DNA of 64,000 nt, taken from the NCBI GenBank assembly GCA_030761205.1, contig JAULJL010000011.1, forward strand, positions 11,584,501-11,648,500. The letters are read 5' to 3'. Both the position numbers and the translations under genes were made by a program. Under the pieces are notes generated by a model that saw only the letters and a list, made by a program, of their open reading frames with translations, was not told the origin of the DNA and made no database searches. This DNA comes from Fremontodendron californicum. Lineage: Eukaryota; Streptophyta; Magnoliopsida; Malvales; Malvaceae. Shown in pieces: positions 22,501 through 34,700 of the stretch (position 1 is the stretch's first letter; every line of letters begins with the position of its first letter).

Positions 22501-25500
22501 GATCTGATGTCTCGTTATTATGTCAATTTAAGCCCAAGACACTGATTCTAGTTGAACCCAAAGAAGACTTTCCAACAAGCTAGGAAAAAGAGCAGAGGAG
22601 AAAAGATGCATGATACTAAAATATTTATTTCTTTATTTGACATCATGAATTTTGGGCCAAAAAGAAAAATCTTTATGGTTCAATATATGCATCAAGTGTA
22701 AACCAAGCACCTTTTGCATTTAAAGTTTAAAGTAAAAGCAGAGAGAGGAAAAAAGTTATGATCAAATTGTTCTGGAGAAACAATAGCAAGTTAAGGGCCA
22801 GCAAAGCACATACCTTAATCTCACATAAGGCAAAGTCTAAGGAGAGCACATCAAAAGCTCAGACTTTCCAACAAGCTAGGAAAAAGAGCAGAGGAGAAAA
22901 GATGCATGATACTAAAATATTTATTTCTTTATTCCAGATTTCAAGTACATTCCTGCTCTACGTCTTTTCATATTTGCTTTACTGAAAATCTGTGTCAAAT
23001 AAGCCATCATTTAAATGGGGGAGCAAAGAACTCAAAGAACGAATGTTTAAAGAGCCATGTTATGATTGATACTGAAGCTCCATATCAAGCCATGAGTGTG
23101 TGTCAGTATGTATGTAACATCAAGCAACTAACATGCAGTTTGTCCTGGTCTCCTGATCTACCCAAGAGAAACAGGCATCATTAGTATCTACAATCTTTGT
23201 CATTTTCTTTTTTTACCAAAATATTCACAGTTTCGTCATATATTTAAAAGTTCTTTAGAGTTTATGAGTAAGGCAACATTTGGGTGGGCGGTCCAATGCA
23301 GTGGGAGGGCTCCCCACTGCACTGCACCCCCAGTCAGCCCCCTTTTTTCACTGGAGAAATGGGGGATCCTGAATTAACTAACTACAGTACAGATAATTTT
23401 AGATGGTTTCTTGCAGTCTTAACCTCTTAGGCTTCTTTATTTGTGTGGAATGAGATAGAAAAAGAAAAGAAAATTGACAATAAGAGGAGTTTGCTACCAT
23501 TCAGATGCACAATTCTCTCTTTAGCCCATTGACATTTCTTCATTTTCCCATTTATACTTACTTGCCCCCAATTCTGTTAACTTTGACAAGTTCTTTACCT
23601 AGTACTTAACTCTTTTTCCAGTTCATTGCTGCTCTTCAAGGTTTTTATTCAATGTAATAAAAACCTTTTGCTTTTAACAAAATCATTCTAAATGATTCAC
23701 TTGGTTTTCTCAATAAATAAGACTTTTCATACAAATATTTGAACTTTTTGTTTTGTGAAGTAATTTCTTACATGATACTTTTTTTTTTTTTTTATGTTTT
23801 GCATATCCCTATCAAAATAAACGACAACAACTAATTTTGAATCCATGCAATACACAAGAAATGAAAATACACTATAGAATCCAAAGTATGAAAACATATT
23901 TTAATTATGTATAATGATACATATTATAAAATTCTTTACCAACATCGAGAAAAAAGGATAGTAATATTAAAAATTTGTTATAATGACAAAAGAAAAGAAA
24001 GTTATTTGAATAATTTCTATAAGAAAAAAGTTAAATCATAATCTTCTTTCTTTTTTTAGTTATAATTTTTTTTTTCTACATTACTTTAATCTTTCTTAAC
24101 TTAAGAACTGTTGGGCCCCCTAACTATAAGTCCTGGCACCCTCATGCACATGCATGTGTATACCACTCGTACAATTTACAAACTCCTTGTGCTTGCCTCT
24201 AATGGTCTGCCCTTCTAATTCTTTTGATTCTTCTACATCTTTACCTTTTTTCCATGCATGTTCCCTTTCGTACTTCTAGGATATCTATCCCACTCACATT
24301 ACTGGAAAGATAGTGTGCACCTTAAATACAGCTTGGTTTCATATGAGTATTCTGGGACAATTCATAGTTCTTCAGATCGGCAGCTATATCTAACCATCTA
24401 ACTACATGGTTGGCATCACAATCTAAGCGTCAAACTACAAATAGTCATCGATTACCTAACCTATATTCTATCAGTAGTTACAAATTTGGCAGATCAAGGC
24501 AGCTAAACAGTTTGAACTGAAGAAGAGAATAGAGAGAAAGAATAACACCCAAGTTGAAAGGCTTGAGACCAATGTTTCACACATTAGGTCATAGATTGAT
24601 AATGCTACACTTCATGCTTACATTTAATCACCAGGAAAGAATAAGCCAGTGCCTAGGAAAATATCAAGGCAGTTCATTTACAAAAGAAAAGCAAATAACT
24701 TGGAACAAGCAACCAAAAACAAAATTACATAGGAGCAATGAGTACCTCAACATATAACTTTCTGATTTGTGGACCTTTGTCTTTATCCATCCCCTAGAAC
24801 CATTAATAATGTAAAGAACTTAGTAAACTAATAAAGCTATTTATAATACAGAGAGCATGAATAGTTAGTTGATAAAAGCACCTGAACATATAAGTCATAA
24901 AGATCACAGATTTTATCCTCCATGGCCTCATCCATGCTGTATTGTTCTTTAAGGACTACTTTTTCTTTAGAACCAAGCACTTCCTGTAAATCACCAGTTG
25001 CAACATCTCTTAGCTTAGGTGCCTGGAAGCTATGCATGTTAATAAACAAAGAACTAAAACATGGTACCATCACTTGCCACTGAAGTTGCACATAAACCAA
25101 ATAACATATTGCAGCATAAGAATGTCTTTCATAACATAAGACAACAATTTGCAGCCATAAATGTTTGTATCACATTATTCTCACAACACAAAATGGAGGT
25201 CAAAGTTTCAGTCTATAGTTTGCTATAAGTGCTGCCTCTTGTGAGAAAGAAAGTTGTATGATGCTGGTTATCAAGGTGATAATAACCATATCTGTCATTA
25301 TAATATTGAGTATCAATGATGATAGCAAAAGGGCGTAAAATGATTGAAACACCAATATGGAACCAAGGCATCAAAGAGAGGACTGCTCTTGTGAGAAAGA
25401 AACTAAGAACCTATGACCCCAAAGCATCTAAAACTAATTGGCAATTGCTCAAAGTGATTTTGAGGAAACCTGCAATTTGATCATTTCAGTGACCTCCATT

Positions 25501-25688
25501 TTAATCTGTTGAAATCTATCAGCTTTTTCTTGCTTTGCTGAGAGTCCCAATAAAATCATCTCTCTTAAGTTTCTCTGTATCCAAACAATCAATTGGGGCA
25601 GGGGTAAAAAAGAAGGTTAGTATGCAAGAACATAATTAAAACCATAAAGAACTTAAAAAGTTAGTTATGAAAATGCAACCATCTTAAT

Positions 25689-25724
<36 letters not shown>

Positions 25725-28700
25725 CAAGTATCCAGAAAACCTGAAATCAATCACCAATTGAACTACTTAAACTAGAAATTAAGCCAATGAAGCATTGTCT
25801 TGATAGCAATGAGGCCTTGGAACCTTTAGGTCCCATGTTCAAGTCTCAGCATGTGTAGGTTTCGGCCAACTTTATGTTGATTTATTTAGTTTGTTTATTA
25901 AAGTCTTCTTGAATGTAATAGTTATGCCATGTGTGTTGAGTAATGCCTCATTGGATTGTAATTTGTACTTGTACAAGTAATCTAATAAAAAAAACACTTG
26001 AAATTCAGAAGTTATGCTAATTTCATTTATCTTTGGCCAAAATCAAAATTAATGTCAAAGGTACAGAATGTATTGGCAAGGAATAGAACCGAATTAAAAA
26101 GAAAGATCCATATCATATAAAGCTTAAATGCTACTGATCCAAAACTTCTTCCCAGAAAGGTTCTTCATATTTATGATAATTTCATATATTGTAGTCATAA
26201 TAAATGCATAATTTACCAATATTATTAAAAAAAACACTTCTATGGCACATTTCAATATTTGTCCCAAAAATATCATATTCTACTCTAATCTCAATTTTTT
26301 CTTACTATTACTATCATAACTACTAATATTCCTATTACTGGTATTATACTTTATTTTTCACTTCATTAAGCATAACCAAGGGCACAAGGCACACCAAAAG
26401 TGCGAAGCACATTGTATCGTGTAAAGCACATGATGCAAAAGGAAGAAAAAAAAAAGTGCTCACACTATGGAAGCAAAGCGCAAATTCTTAAAAGATTATT
26501 AAATGGGCATAACAAACAAACTTATATTTATTATACCTAAAAACTTTCACCATACAATTTCTTTAATCAGCTAAAAGAGGTGACACCATTCCGTTTCATA
26601 GTGTGTTATAAAGATCAAACATTAGTAAAAGTCAATCATAAAACTCTAGCTGTAAATTCTCTCACTTCCATCACCAGCAAGAATTTATACATGGCAATAT
26701 TAAACTTTCCTATTTCTTGAAAAAGACACGCTCATATATCATATTTCTTTGTTGAAGAAAACACTATTGAAGAAAACAAAAGAGAAGCTAAGACACAGGA
26801 ATAAGAATACAAGATGCGGGTACTGACATGATGAAATGGCGATGAATGTGTACTTTGTCATACTTTGTGAGTTCTCACACAAAAGACAACTCCATGCATC
26901 TCCTTTATAGCTTGGATATAAGCAATACAGACTCTTTGTTTCAAGACTCCACAAGATCTACTAGGGACTCTACAATAAGTTTGCTCTAAATCAATGAATG
27001 TCATATGCAAAGCTATTTATTTACCATGAGATCTATATCAAACCCCTCAAAAGGGAAATATATATATATATATATATTATAGATAACATGAACACTATGC
27101 ACTAAAAAGCCTTAATATGTGTGTATACATTTGCTGGAAATCAGGGATTGACAGTTGGAATCCCAAGGCTGGAAATCAGGGATTTCCAGCTTGAAACCCA
27201 ATGCTGGAAATCAGGGATTTCCAGCTGGAAACCCAAGGCTGGAAATCAGGGATTTCCAGCTGGAAACCCAATGCTGGAAATCAGGGATTTCCAGCTGGAA
27301 ACCCAATGCTGGAAATCAGGGATTTCCAGCTGGAAACCCAAGGCTGGAAATCAGGGATTTCCAGCTTGAAATTAGCTGTAAATACTATCAAATTCCTATC
27401 TTTTAGGGATTAAGTAAACCCTTCCTTCATGTATAAATACCTTGTAATAGACTAGTTCAAAAATAAGAAATAACAAAACCTTTCTTCATGGTATCAGAGC
27501 TATAGGCTCAATTTTTTTTCTGGGATTTGAAATCTGTCCAAGAACAGAATTTCTGCTAAATTTTTTTTTCTTTTTTCAGCCTTCATAGCTGAATTTCTAG
27601 TCACTGATCAGCAGCCTTCATTGCTGATTTTTCTTTCAAAATTTTTTCTGGGATTTGAAATCTGTCCAAGAACAGAATTTCTGCTAAAATTTTTTTTCTC
27701 TCTTTTTTCAGCCTTCATAGCTGAATTTCTGGTCACTGATCAGCAGCCTTCATTGCTGATTTTTCTTTCAAAAACAATCACTTTACAAAATGTCTTCCAT
27801 GACCGAGCTACTTCTTTCAAAAACAATCACTTTACAAAACAAGGATAACCTCTGGTGTACCCACTGCAAAAAGCCCCGTCATACTAAGGAGCACTGTTGG
27901 AAGCTTCATGGCAAGCCACAAAGTTCTCAATGGAATAGAGGACCTAAAAGTGGAACACAAAGAAGCCGGGTGCATATGACTCAATCAAAAGAAGACAGAT
28001 CAAATGAGTTCCATGGTGGAGAACAGAATGAATTCAACAAAGGAGACATTGAACGGCTAAGATCACTTCTTGATTCATTAGAAAAGTCTACAGGTACCTG
28101 TTCCTTGGCAAATTCTGGTAAGCCTCATTCCTTATATGCTTTAAGTGCCGCCAATTTTGAATTTTCAAACTCTTGGGTTATTGACTCTGGGGCAACCGAT
28201 CATATGACTCATTCTTCACACAAATTTCTCACATATCATCCGTGTCCTAGCAACAGAAAAATAGTCATTGCTGATGGATCTTTGGCCACTGTTGCAGGCC
28301 AAGGAGACATTGTTCTAAGCCCATCCATTATTCTTAAAAATGTGTTACATGTACCCAAGTTATCTACAAACCTTGTGTCTGCTTACCAACTTACAAAAGA
28401 TCTAAACTGCAATATGATTTTTTCTCATATTTCTTGTGTATTTCAGGACCAAGTTACGAGGAGGACGATTGGACATGCTAAGGTGAGACATGGCCTTTAT
28501 TATCTTGAGTTACCTAGTGAACAAGTGAACAGTGAAAACAAATCACCTATCTCGTTTCTCTCCAATAACTCTCCTTGCAATAAAGACCAAATTTGGCTTT
28601 ACCACTTTAGACTCGGGCATCCTTCCTTTAGTGTTCTTAGTGTCATGTTTCCATCTTTGTTTAAGAATGTTAGTTTAAATGAATTTCACTGTGAGGTTTG

Positions 28701-31700
28701 TGAATTTGCTAAACACCGACGTGTGTCCTTTCCTTTGAGTAATAAAAGAACTACTGTTCCTTTTTCTTTGATTCACAGTGATATTTGGGGTCCATCTCGA
28801 GTTCCCAACATTTCGGGGGCTCGTTGGTTTGTCTCATTCATAGATGACTGTACTCGAGTTTCATGGATTTATTTGTTAAAACAAAAATCTGATGTGAGCA
28901 ACATTTTTCCTATTTTTCATACAATGGTCAAAACTCAATTCAATGTTAGAATTAAGAAGTTGAGGACTGATAATGCTAGGGACTACTTTAATCAAACTTT
29001 GTCTCCATACTTTCAAAAAGAGGGAATTATTCATGAATCTTCTTGTGTTGACACACCCCAACAAAATGGAGTTGCCGAAAGGAAAAATGGTCATTTGTTA
29101 GCCTCTGTTCGTGCTCTTTTGTTTCAACAAAATGTTCCAAAAACCTTTTGGGGGGAAGCAGTCCTTACTGCAGCTCATTTAATAAATCGTATCCCCTCTC
29201 GAGTTCTTGATTTTAAAAATCCAATGGAGGTGTTTTCTAAGTATTTTTCAGATTTCAATATGTCTATGAAGTTAGTCCCTCGAGTTTTTGGATGTGTCTC
29301 ATTTGTTCATGTTCACTCTAATAGTCGAAGCAAGTTAGATCCTAGAGCAGTCAAGTGTGTATTCATAGGATATTCACCTACTCAAAAAGGGTACAAGTGC
29401 TACAATCCTATTACTCGTAAAACCTATGTCTCTGCTGATGTTACTTTTGCAGAACACGAAAGCTATTTTTCTAGCCCTTATCCTCAGGGGGAAGCATCAT
29501 TTATGGAGGATAAGGATTTGTTCTTGAGAGAACCATCAATGGTGGTTAAAATATCTCCTGTACAAACAGAACCCACTCCTGAAAGACAACTTACCTCTGA
29601 ACCTTGTGAACTCATAAATCCTACTCTCACAAAGCCACTACAGGTCTACTCAAGAAGGATAAAGCCAGTGATCAATCCTGTGCAAGTTCAAGAAACCAAA
29701 TCGTCACTTGGAACTGAGGTAAGTCCTTCTACTGAGATATCCCCTACTGTTCTTGATTTAGATTTGCCCATAGCTACAAGAAAAGGTGTTAGAAAATGCA
29801 CACAACATCCTTTATCCCATTTTGTGTCATTTGAAAAATTATCAACCCCACACAAAACCTTTCTTACCCATCTAAACACTGTAGACATCCCACAGACCTT
29901 ATCGCAGGCACTTGGCAAAGAGGAATGGAAGCATGCAATGAGAGTAGAAATGGAGGCCTTGGAGAAAAATAAAACATGGGAACTAACAGAATTACCAACT
30001 GGAAAGAGACTAGTAGGATGCAAATGGGTCTTCACAGTGAAGTATAAGTCGGATGGATCCATTGAGAGGTATAAAGCAAGACTAGTAGCCAAGGGATATA
30101 CACAGACCTATGGGGTGGATTATCAAGAGACATTTGCACCAGTGGCGAAGATGAACACAGTAAGGGTATTGTTATCCCTAGCAGCAAATTATGATTGGCC
30201 TTTACAACAGTTCGATGTGAAGAACGCCTTCTTACATGGTGATCTTGAGGAGGAAATTTATATGGAAGTACCACCTGGTTTTGGAATAAATCTGGACAAA
30301 AACAAAGTGTGCAAACTGAAAAAAGCATTGTATGGGCTCAAACAATCTCCCCGGGCATGGTTTGGAAGATTTACCAAAGCAATGGTGAATATGAAGTACA
30401 AACAGAGTCAGGGTGATCATACATTGTTTATCAAGCATTCGGCTTCAGGGGGAGTCACGGCATTGATAGTTTATGTGGACGATATAATTGTAACTGGGAA
30501 TGATCCAGATGAAAAGGAGGCTCTTCGGAAGTATTTAGCAAAAGAGTTTGAAATAAAGGACCTTGGAAAATTGAAGTACTTCTTAGGAATAGAAGTAGCT
30601 CGGTCCAAGGAAGGAATCTTTGTTTCACAGCAAAAATATGTTCTTGATCTGTTAAAAGAAACAGGTAAGCTTGGTTGCAAACCATCAGATACGCCTATTG
30701 AGCCAAATCATAGATTAGGAGAATCTGTGGAAAGAGAACCAGCTGACAAAGGCATGTACCAAAGACTTGTGGGGAAGCTAATCTATCTATCACACACACG
30801 ACCTGACATTGCATATGCAGTGAGTGTTGTGAGTCAGTTCATGCAAAATCCTAAAGGTGTCCATCTCGCTGCAGTATACCGGATCCTACAATATTTGAAA
30901 GGCAATCCAGGAAAAGGGGTTCTCTTTAGAAAAGGCACAAGAATGGAACTAGAAGCATACACAGATGCCGATTATGCTGGCTGTGTTACTGACAGAAGAT
31001 CAACATCTGGGTATTGTACTTTCATTGGCGGAAATTTGGTAACCTGGAGGAGTAAGAAACAACCAGTTGTAGCAAGATCTAGTGCTGAGGCAGAATTTCG
31101 ATCAATGGCACAAGGTATTTGTGAACTGTTATGGCTCAAAATTATACTAGATGACTTGAAGATTAAATGGGAGACTCCAATGAAGTTGTATTGTGATAAT
31201 AAGTCTGCAATCAACATAGCTCACAATCCAGTTCAGCACGACATAACTAAACATGTGGAGGTTGACAGACATTTCATTAAGGAGAAACTTGAAAGTGGAT
31301 TGATTTGCACTCCCTATATTTCTACAAAGAACCAGCTAGCAGATGTTTAACTAAAGGACTGATGAGTTCAGCATTTCAGCAGATTGTAGGCAAGCTAGGG
31401 ATGGAAAATATCTACTCCCCAGCTTGAGGGGGAGTGCTGGAAATCAGGGATTGACAGATGGAATCCCAAGGCTGGAAATCAGGGATTTCCAGCTTGAAAC
31501 CCAATGCTGGAAATCAGGGATTTCCAGCTGGAAACCCAAGGCTGGAAATCAGGGATTTCCAGCTGGAAACCCAATGCTGGAAATCAGGGATTTCCAGCTG
31601 GAAACCCAAGGCTGGAAATCAGGGATTTCCAGCTTGAAATTAGCTGTAAATACTATCAAATTCCTATCTTTTAGGGATTAAGTAAACCCTTCCTTCATGT

Positions 31701-31762
31701 ATAAATACCTTGTAATAGACTAGTTCAAAAATAAGAAATAACAAAACCTTTCTTCAACATTC

Positions 31763-31793
<31 letters not shown>

Positions 31794-34700
31794 AACATAC
31801 ACATATACATATGTATAAAAATGTAGTGGGAAATTCTTTTATTATCATAACTTCCTTATCTAATTCTATTATCATGGAAATATGTGTAACTGGGTTGAAT
31901 ATACATCAAATTAATCTAGCCCAAAAGCTTTATAGGCCTACAAATTGTACCCCAATAAATTCTAAAACTTTCCAAACAAAAGCCCAATTAACCTAGCCTA
32001 GTGTTCAACCCTAGTGCCTACTACTTAAAATTTGTTTCCCCTTTTTTCAGCAATGCAGTAGCCAGCAGCTGCCCCAAACCACATCACCTTTCATTGCATT
32101 ATCATCCAACCAATATTTCACTTCTAATATGAGTTTCATCCACATAGATTGACATGAGTCAAGGCCAAAGCCTGGTAAGATTGAACATTATAAACATTTT
32201 TCCGCTCTCTCGTATCTCTATTATTGGATATTTCGTTCAATTCACCATCACATTTTTCCAAGGTGCAATCCATACCAGAAATAGATGTGAGAGGTAGGGA
32301 GCAGTGTCCATGCTTCATAGAAGAGAACTCAACTAATGCATGCCTTTTCTGTGCCTTTTGCCTTTCAAGGCAAACATTTACTGACCTAGGCACATTGCTT
32401 GACTTCACAGCTAAATTGAAATTATTTGCTCATATATAGGATAAATAAATAATGTGACACAATAAAAAATTTCAGGAAAAAATATACTACTAAATAATAA
32501 TGCATGTGTACAAACACATAGATAGAAACACATTTATACAAAAAATAGGTATATAATCCATAAAAAAAGAAAAAATAAAGAAAGAAAATACATATACATA
32601 CATCCCAATCATGCTCATATGCTCTCAAGGCACTCCAATCTGATTAAATTTTACTTTCCTCGATGTTATGCACGATGCTAATTAAGTTTTACTTTCTGCA
32701 TTTTCATGCACTGTGCTCCGGTGCACTTATTCCAGGCCTATTGGACTGAGTGCATACCTTCAGGGTTCTCAATTGCACCGAATGCCCAAGAATATTCATA
32801 AGCCTATTGATTAACTCCTCGGATATTTTCCCTTGGCTTGACTGCTGAAATTACGATAGAAATGGTTTAGAAACTAAGTTTTAACTGAAATTGAAACCCT
32901 TCCCCCCCCCTCCCCCCCCAAAAAAAAAAAAGAGCTACTCAAATAATCGAACAGACAATATATTATTTTCTTACTGCTAGTCTGGCAACTTTAGCAAGCT
33001 TCTGCTTCACTTCACGAGGCAACCTTCTTTTGATAGCAGCAGATGAATCATCCACATCCTGAACTTCCATACTTGACAGTCTCGCTGTCATGAATATTGA
33101 ACAGACACCAGCTAGTTATATAGAACATGTCTTAAACTTCTTCGTAAGCAAGAAATTAAACATCCTAAGGTAATCACATAACTCACATTGTGCAACAGTA
33201 TTCTCCAACTCTCTGATGGCCCTTTCAAGCATTATTCCTTTTGGCCTCAAATTAGAAACCTCCTTTGACTGCACAGAGGGACTTTTCTGGCAATTTGAAT
33301 ATAAGATCACCTTAATTAGTCTAAGCACATGCAAATCATTATGCAGCCATGAAACTGCAAAGATGAAAAACACATTTACCAGGATAAGAAGTCAAATGAG
33401 CCTTTAAACGTTAGAAAGATAACAGCCAAGGGGAGTTTAGCTGGCCCAGGGCCCCCAATTAATGTTTAGAAGTTAGTTTATTGGTATTGTTTCTCAGTTC
33501 AATTAAAAAATAATAATAATAACAATTTTGGCCCCTGCAAGAGTTAACAATGTGGTCCGGTCCCCCTTCTTGCATAAAAGCCTAGTACTATTCTTAAACA
33601 ATTTTTAAACTCAAAAGTCTTCTATACATGGGCTCTACCAATATTTGCGACAATTTAAATCAAAACATTATTAGTTTGTTTGCGTTGGACTCTTTTTGCT
33701 GCAAGAGTTCATACATGTTAGCATTTGGCTCCTTAATTAAAGAGCTAATACTCAGATGTCCTGTTCTTGTTTACATACACAATTAAAAGAATTAAAGAAT
33801 ACAGATCAAAAGAACTTGATACATATCAATTGTTACCTTCTTCAACTTCAAAAGCTTACCATTTCCCCCATCAGTAATTAGAAGAAAGAAGACAGATATC
33901 AATTGTGTACGAGTACTTTTCCAGTCATTATTACTTTTTTATTTCTTTTTCCATATGCCATGTAACTTATGTAATCACATTTATTTTAGTCAGACTAGAT
34001 AAATCCCATGTCATGGATGTTTCCAATCTGCTAGCAAAACAAAAGCAGGTATACCATAATGTATGATCTGATTAGAGGTACGCCCAAAAGTTGAGGATAC
34101 AACTTTGTTTGTTTGAATTTATCATCAGATAAAACTTTAAGATCAAAAGAAACGACAATAAATTATCTACATTTCTAAGAGTGTAAGTTAATCTACTCAC
34201 ATCCTACTCAGGCTTGACTTGCTAGCTGCTCATAGTCAACTGAACTGCTATTGAGTCCCAAACAAGTTTGAGCTTGCTAAGACTTGATTTGAGCAACTAG
34301 CAGGCCCATTCAAGTAGCTGACGTTTACTAATTTATTTTGTACTCAATCTATAATTTTACATACTCAGAGATTTTAGTCCAAAACTTGAAACTTGTGATT
34401 AAACTTGATCCAGCTAAATTTTCAGTCAATATTCATTTAGTCAAGGTGAGATAGTATCTCCTCCAGTCAAGTATGACTATAGAAAATGGAACTCAATTAA
34501 GTCAAGTTTTGACAACCAACTCATTATGTCAAGTCTATCAAGCAAGATTTACCCACAATGCAATACCGCTGGCGAGTTCAAATTTATTAAGCAATAAGGA
34601 GCTTGGAATGTTCTTAATCATTGGCCAGATTAGAGCACCAGTACCCCCAGCAGTTGCATCAACACTAAGAAAATGCCAAAGCCATCCAGTATTACAGAAT

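Larger units (their letters stand above)
27132..31756 (+). mobile_element. Ty1-copia retrotransposon 1, nearly intact, gag mostly deleted
   Basis: 4625 bp between perfect 5-bp target repeats ACATT (27127-27131 and 31757-31761). LTRs are 27132-27488 and 31435-31756, starting TGCTGG and ending CTTCA. A Met-tRNA primer site (TGGTATCAGAGC, 27489-27500) and a purine tract (31422-31434) are in place. The LTRs differ by one substitution (in GACAGTTGG versus GACAGATGG) and one 35-bp repeat unit, so insertion is recent. It lies antisense in the intron between ubinuclein exons 6 and 7. The pol frame is open except for its last 30 or so codons, but the gag core is missing, so movement would need Gag from another element. 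Confidence 0.92.

Noticed and set aside
23270..23345. Locally GC-rich stretch in an intron (GGTGGGCGGTCC ... CACTGCACTGCACCCCC)
   Set aside because: Looks like a small repeat or hairpin fragment, but no target duplication or family could be recognised.
27121..27413. CRISPR-like array of regular 35-bp units
   Set aside because: The units are contiguous without unique spacers and lie in both LTRs of a plant copia element.
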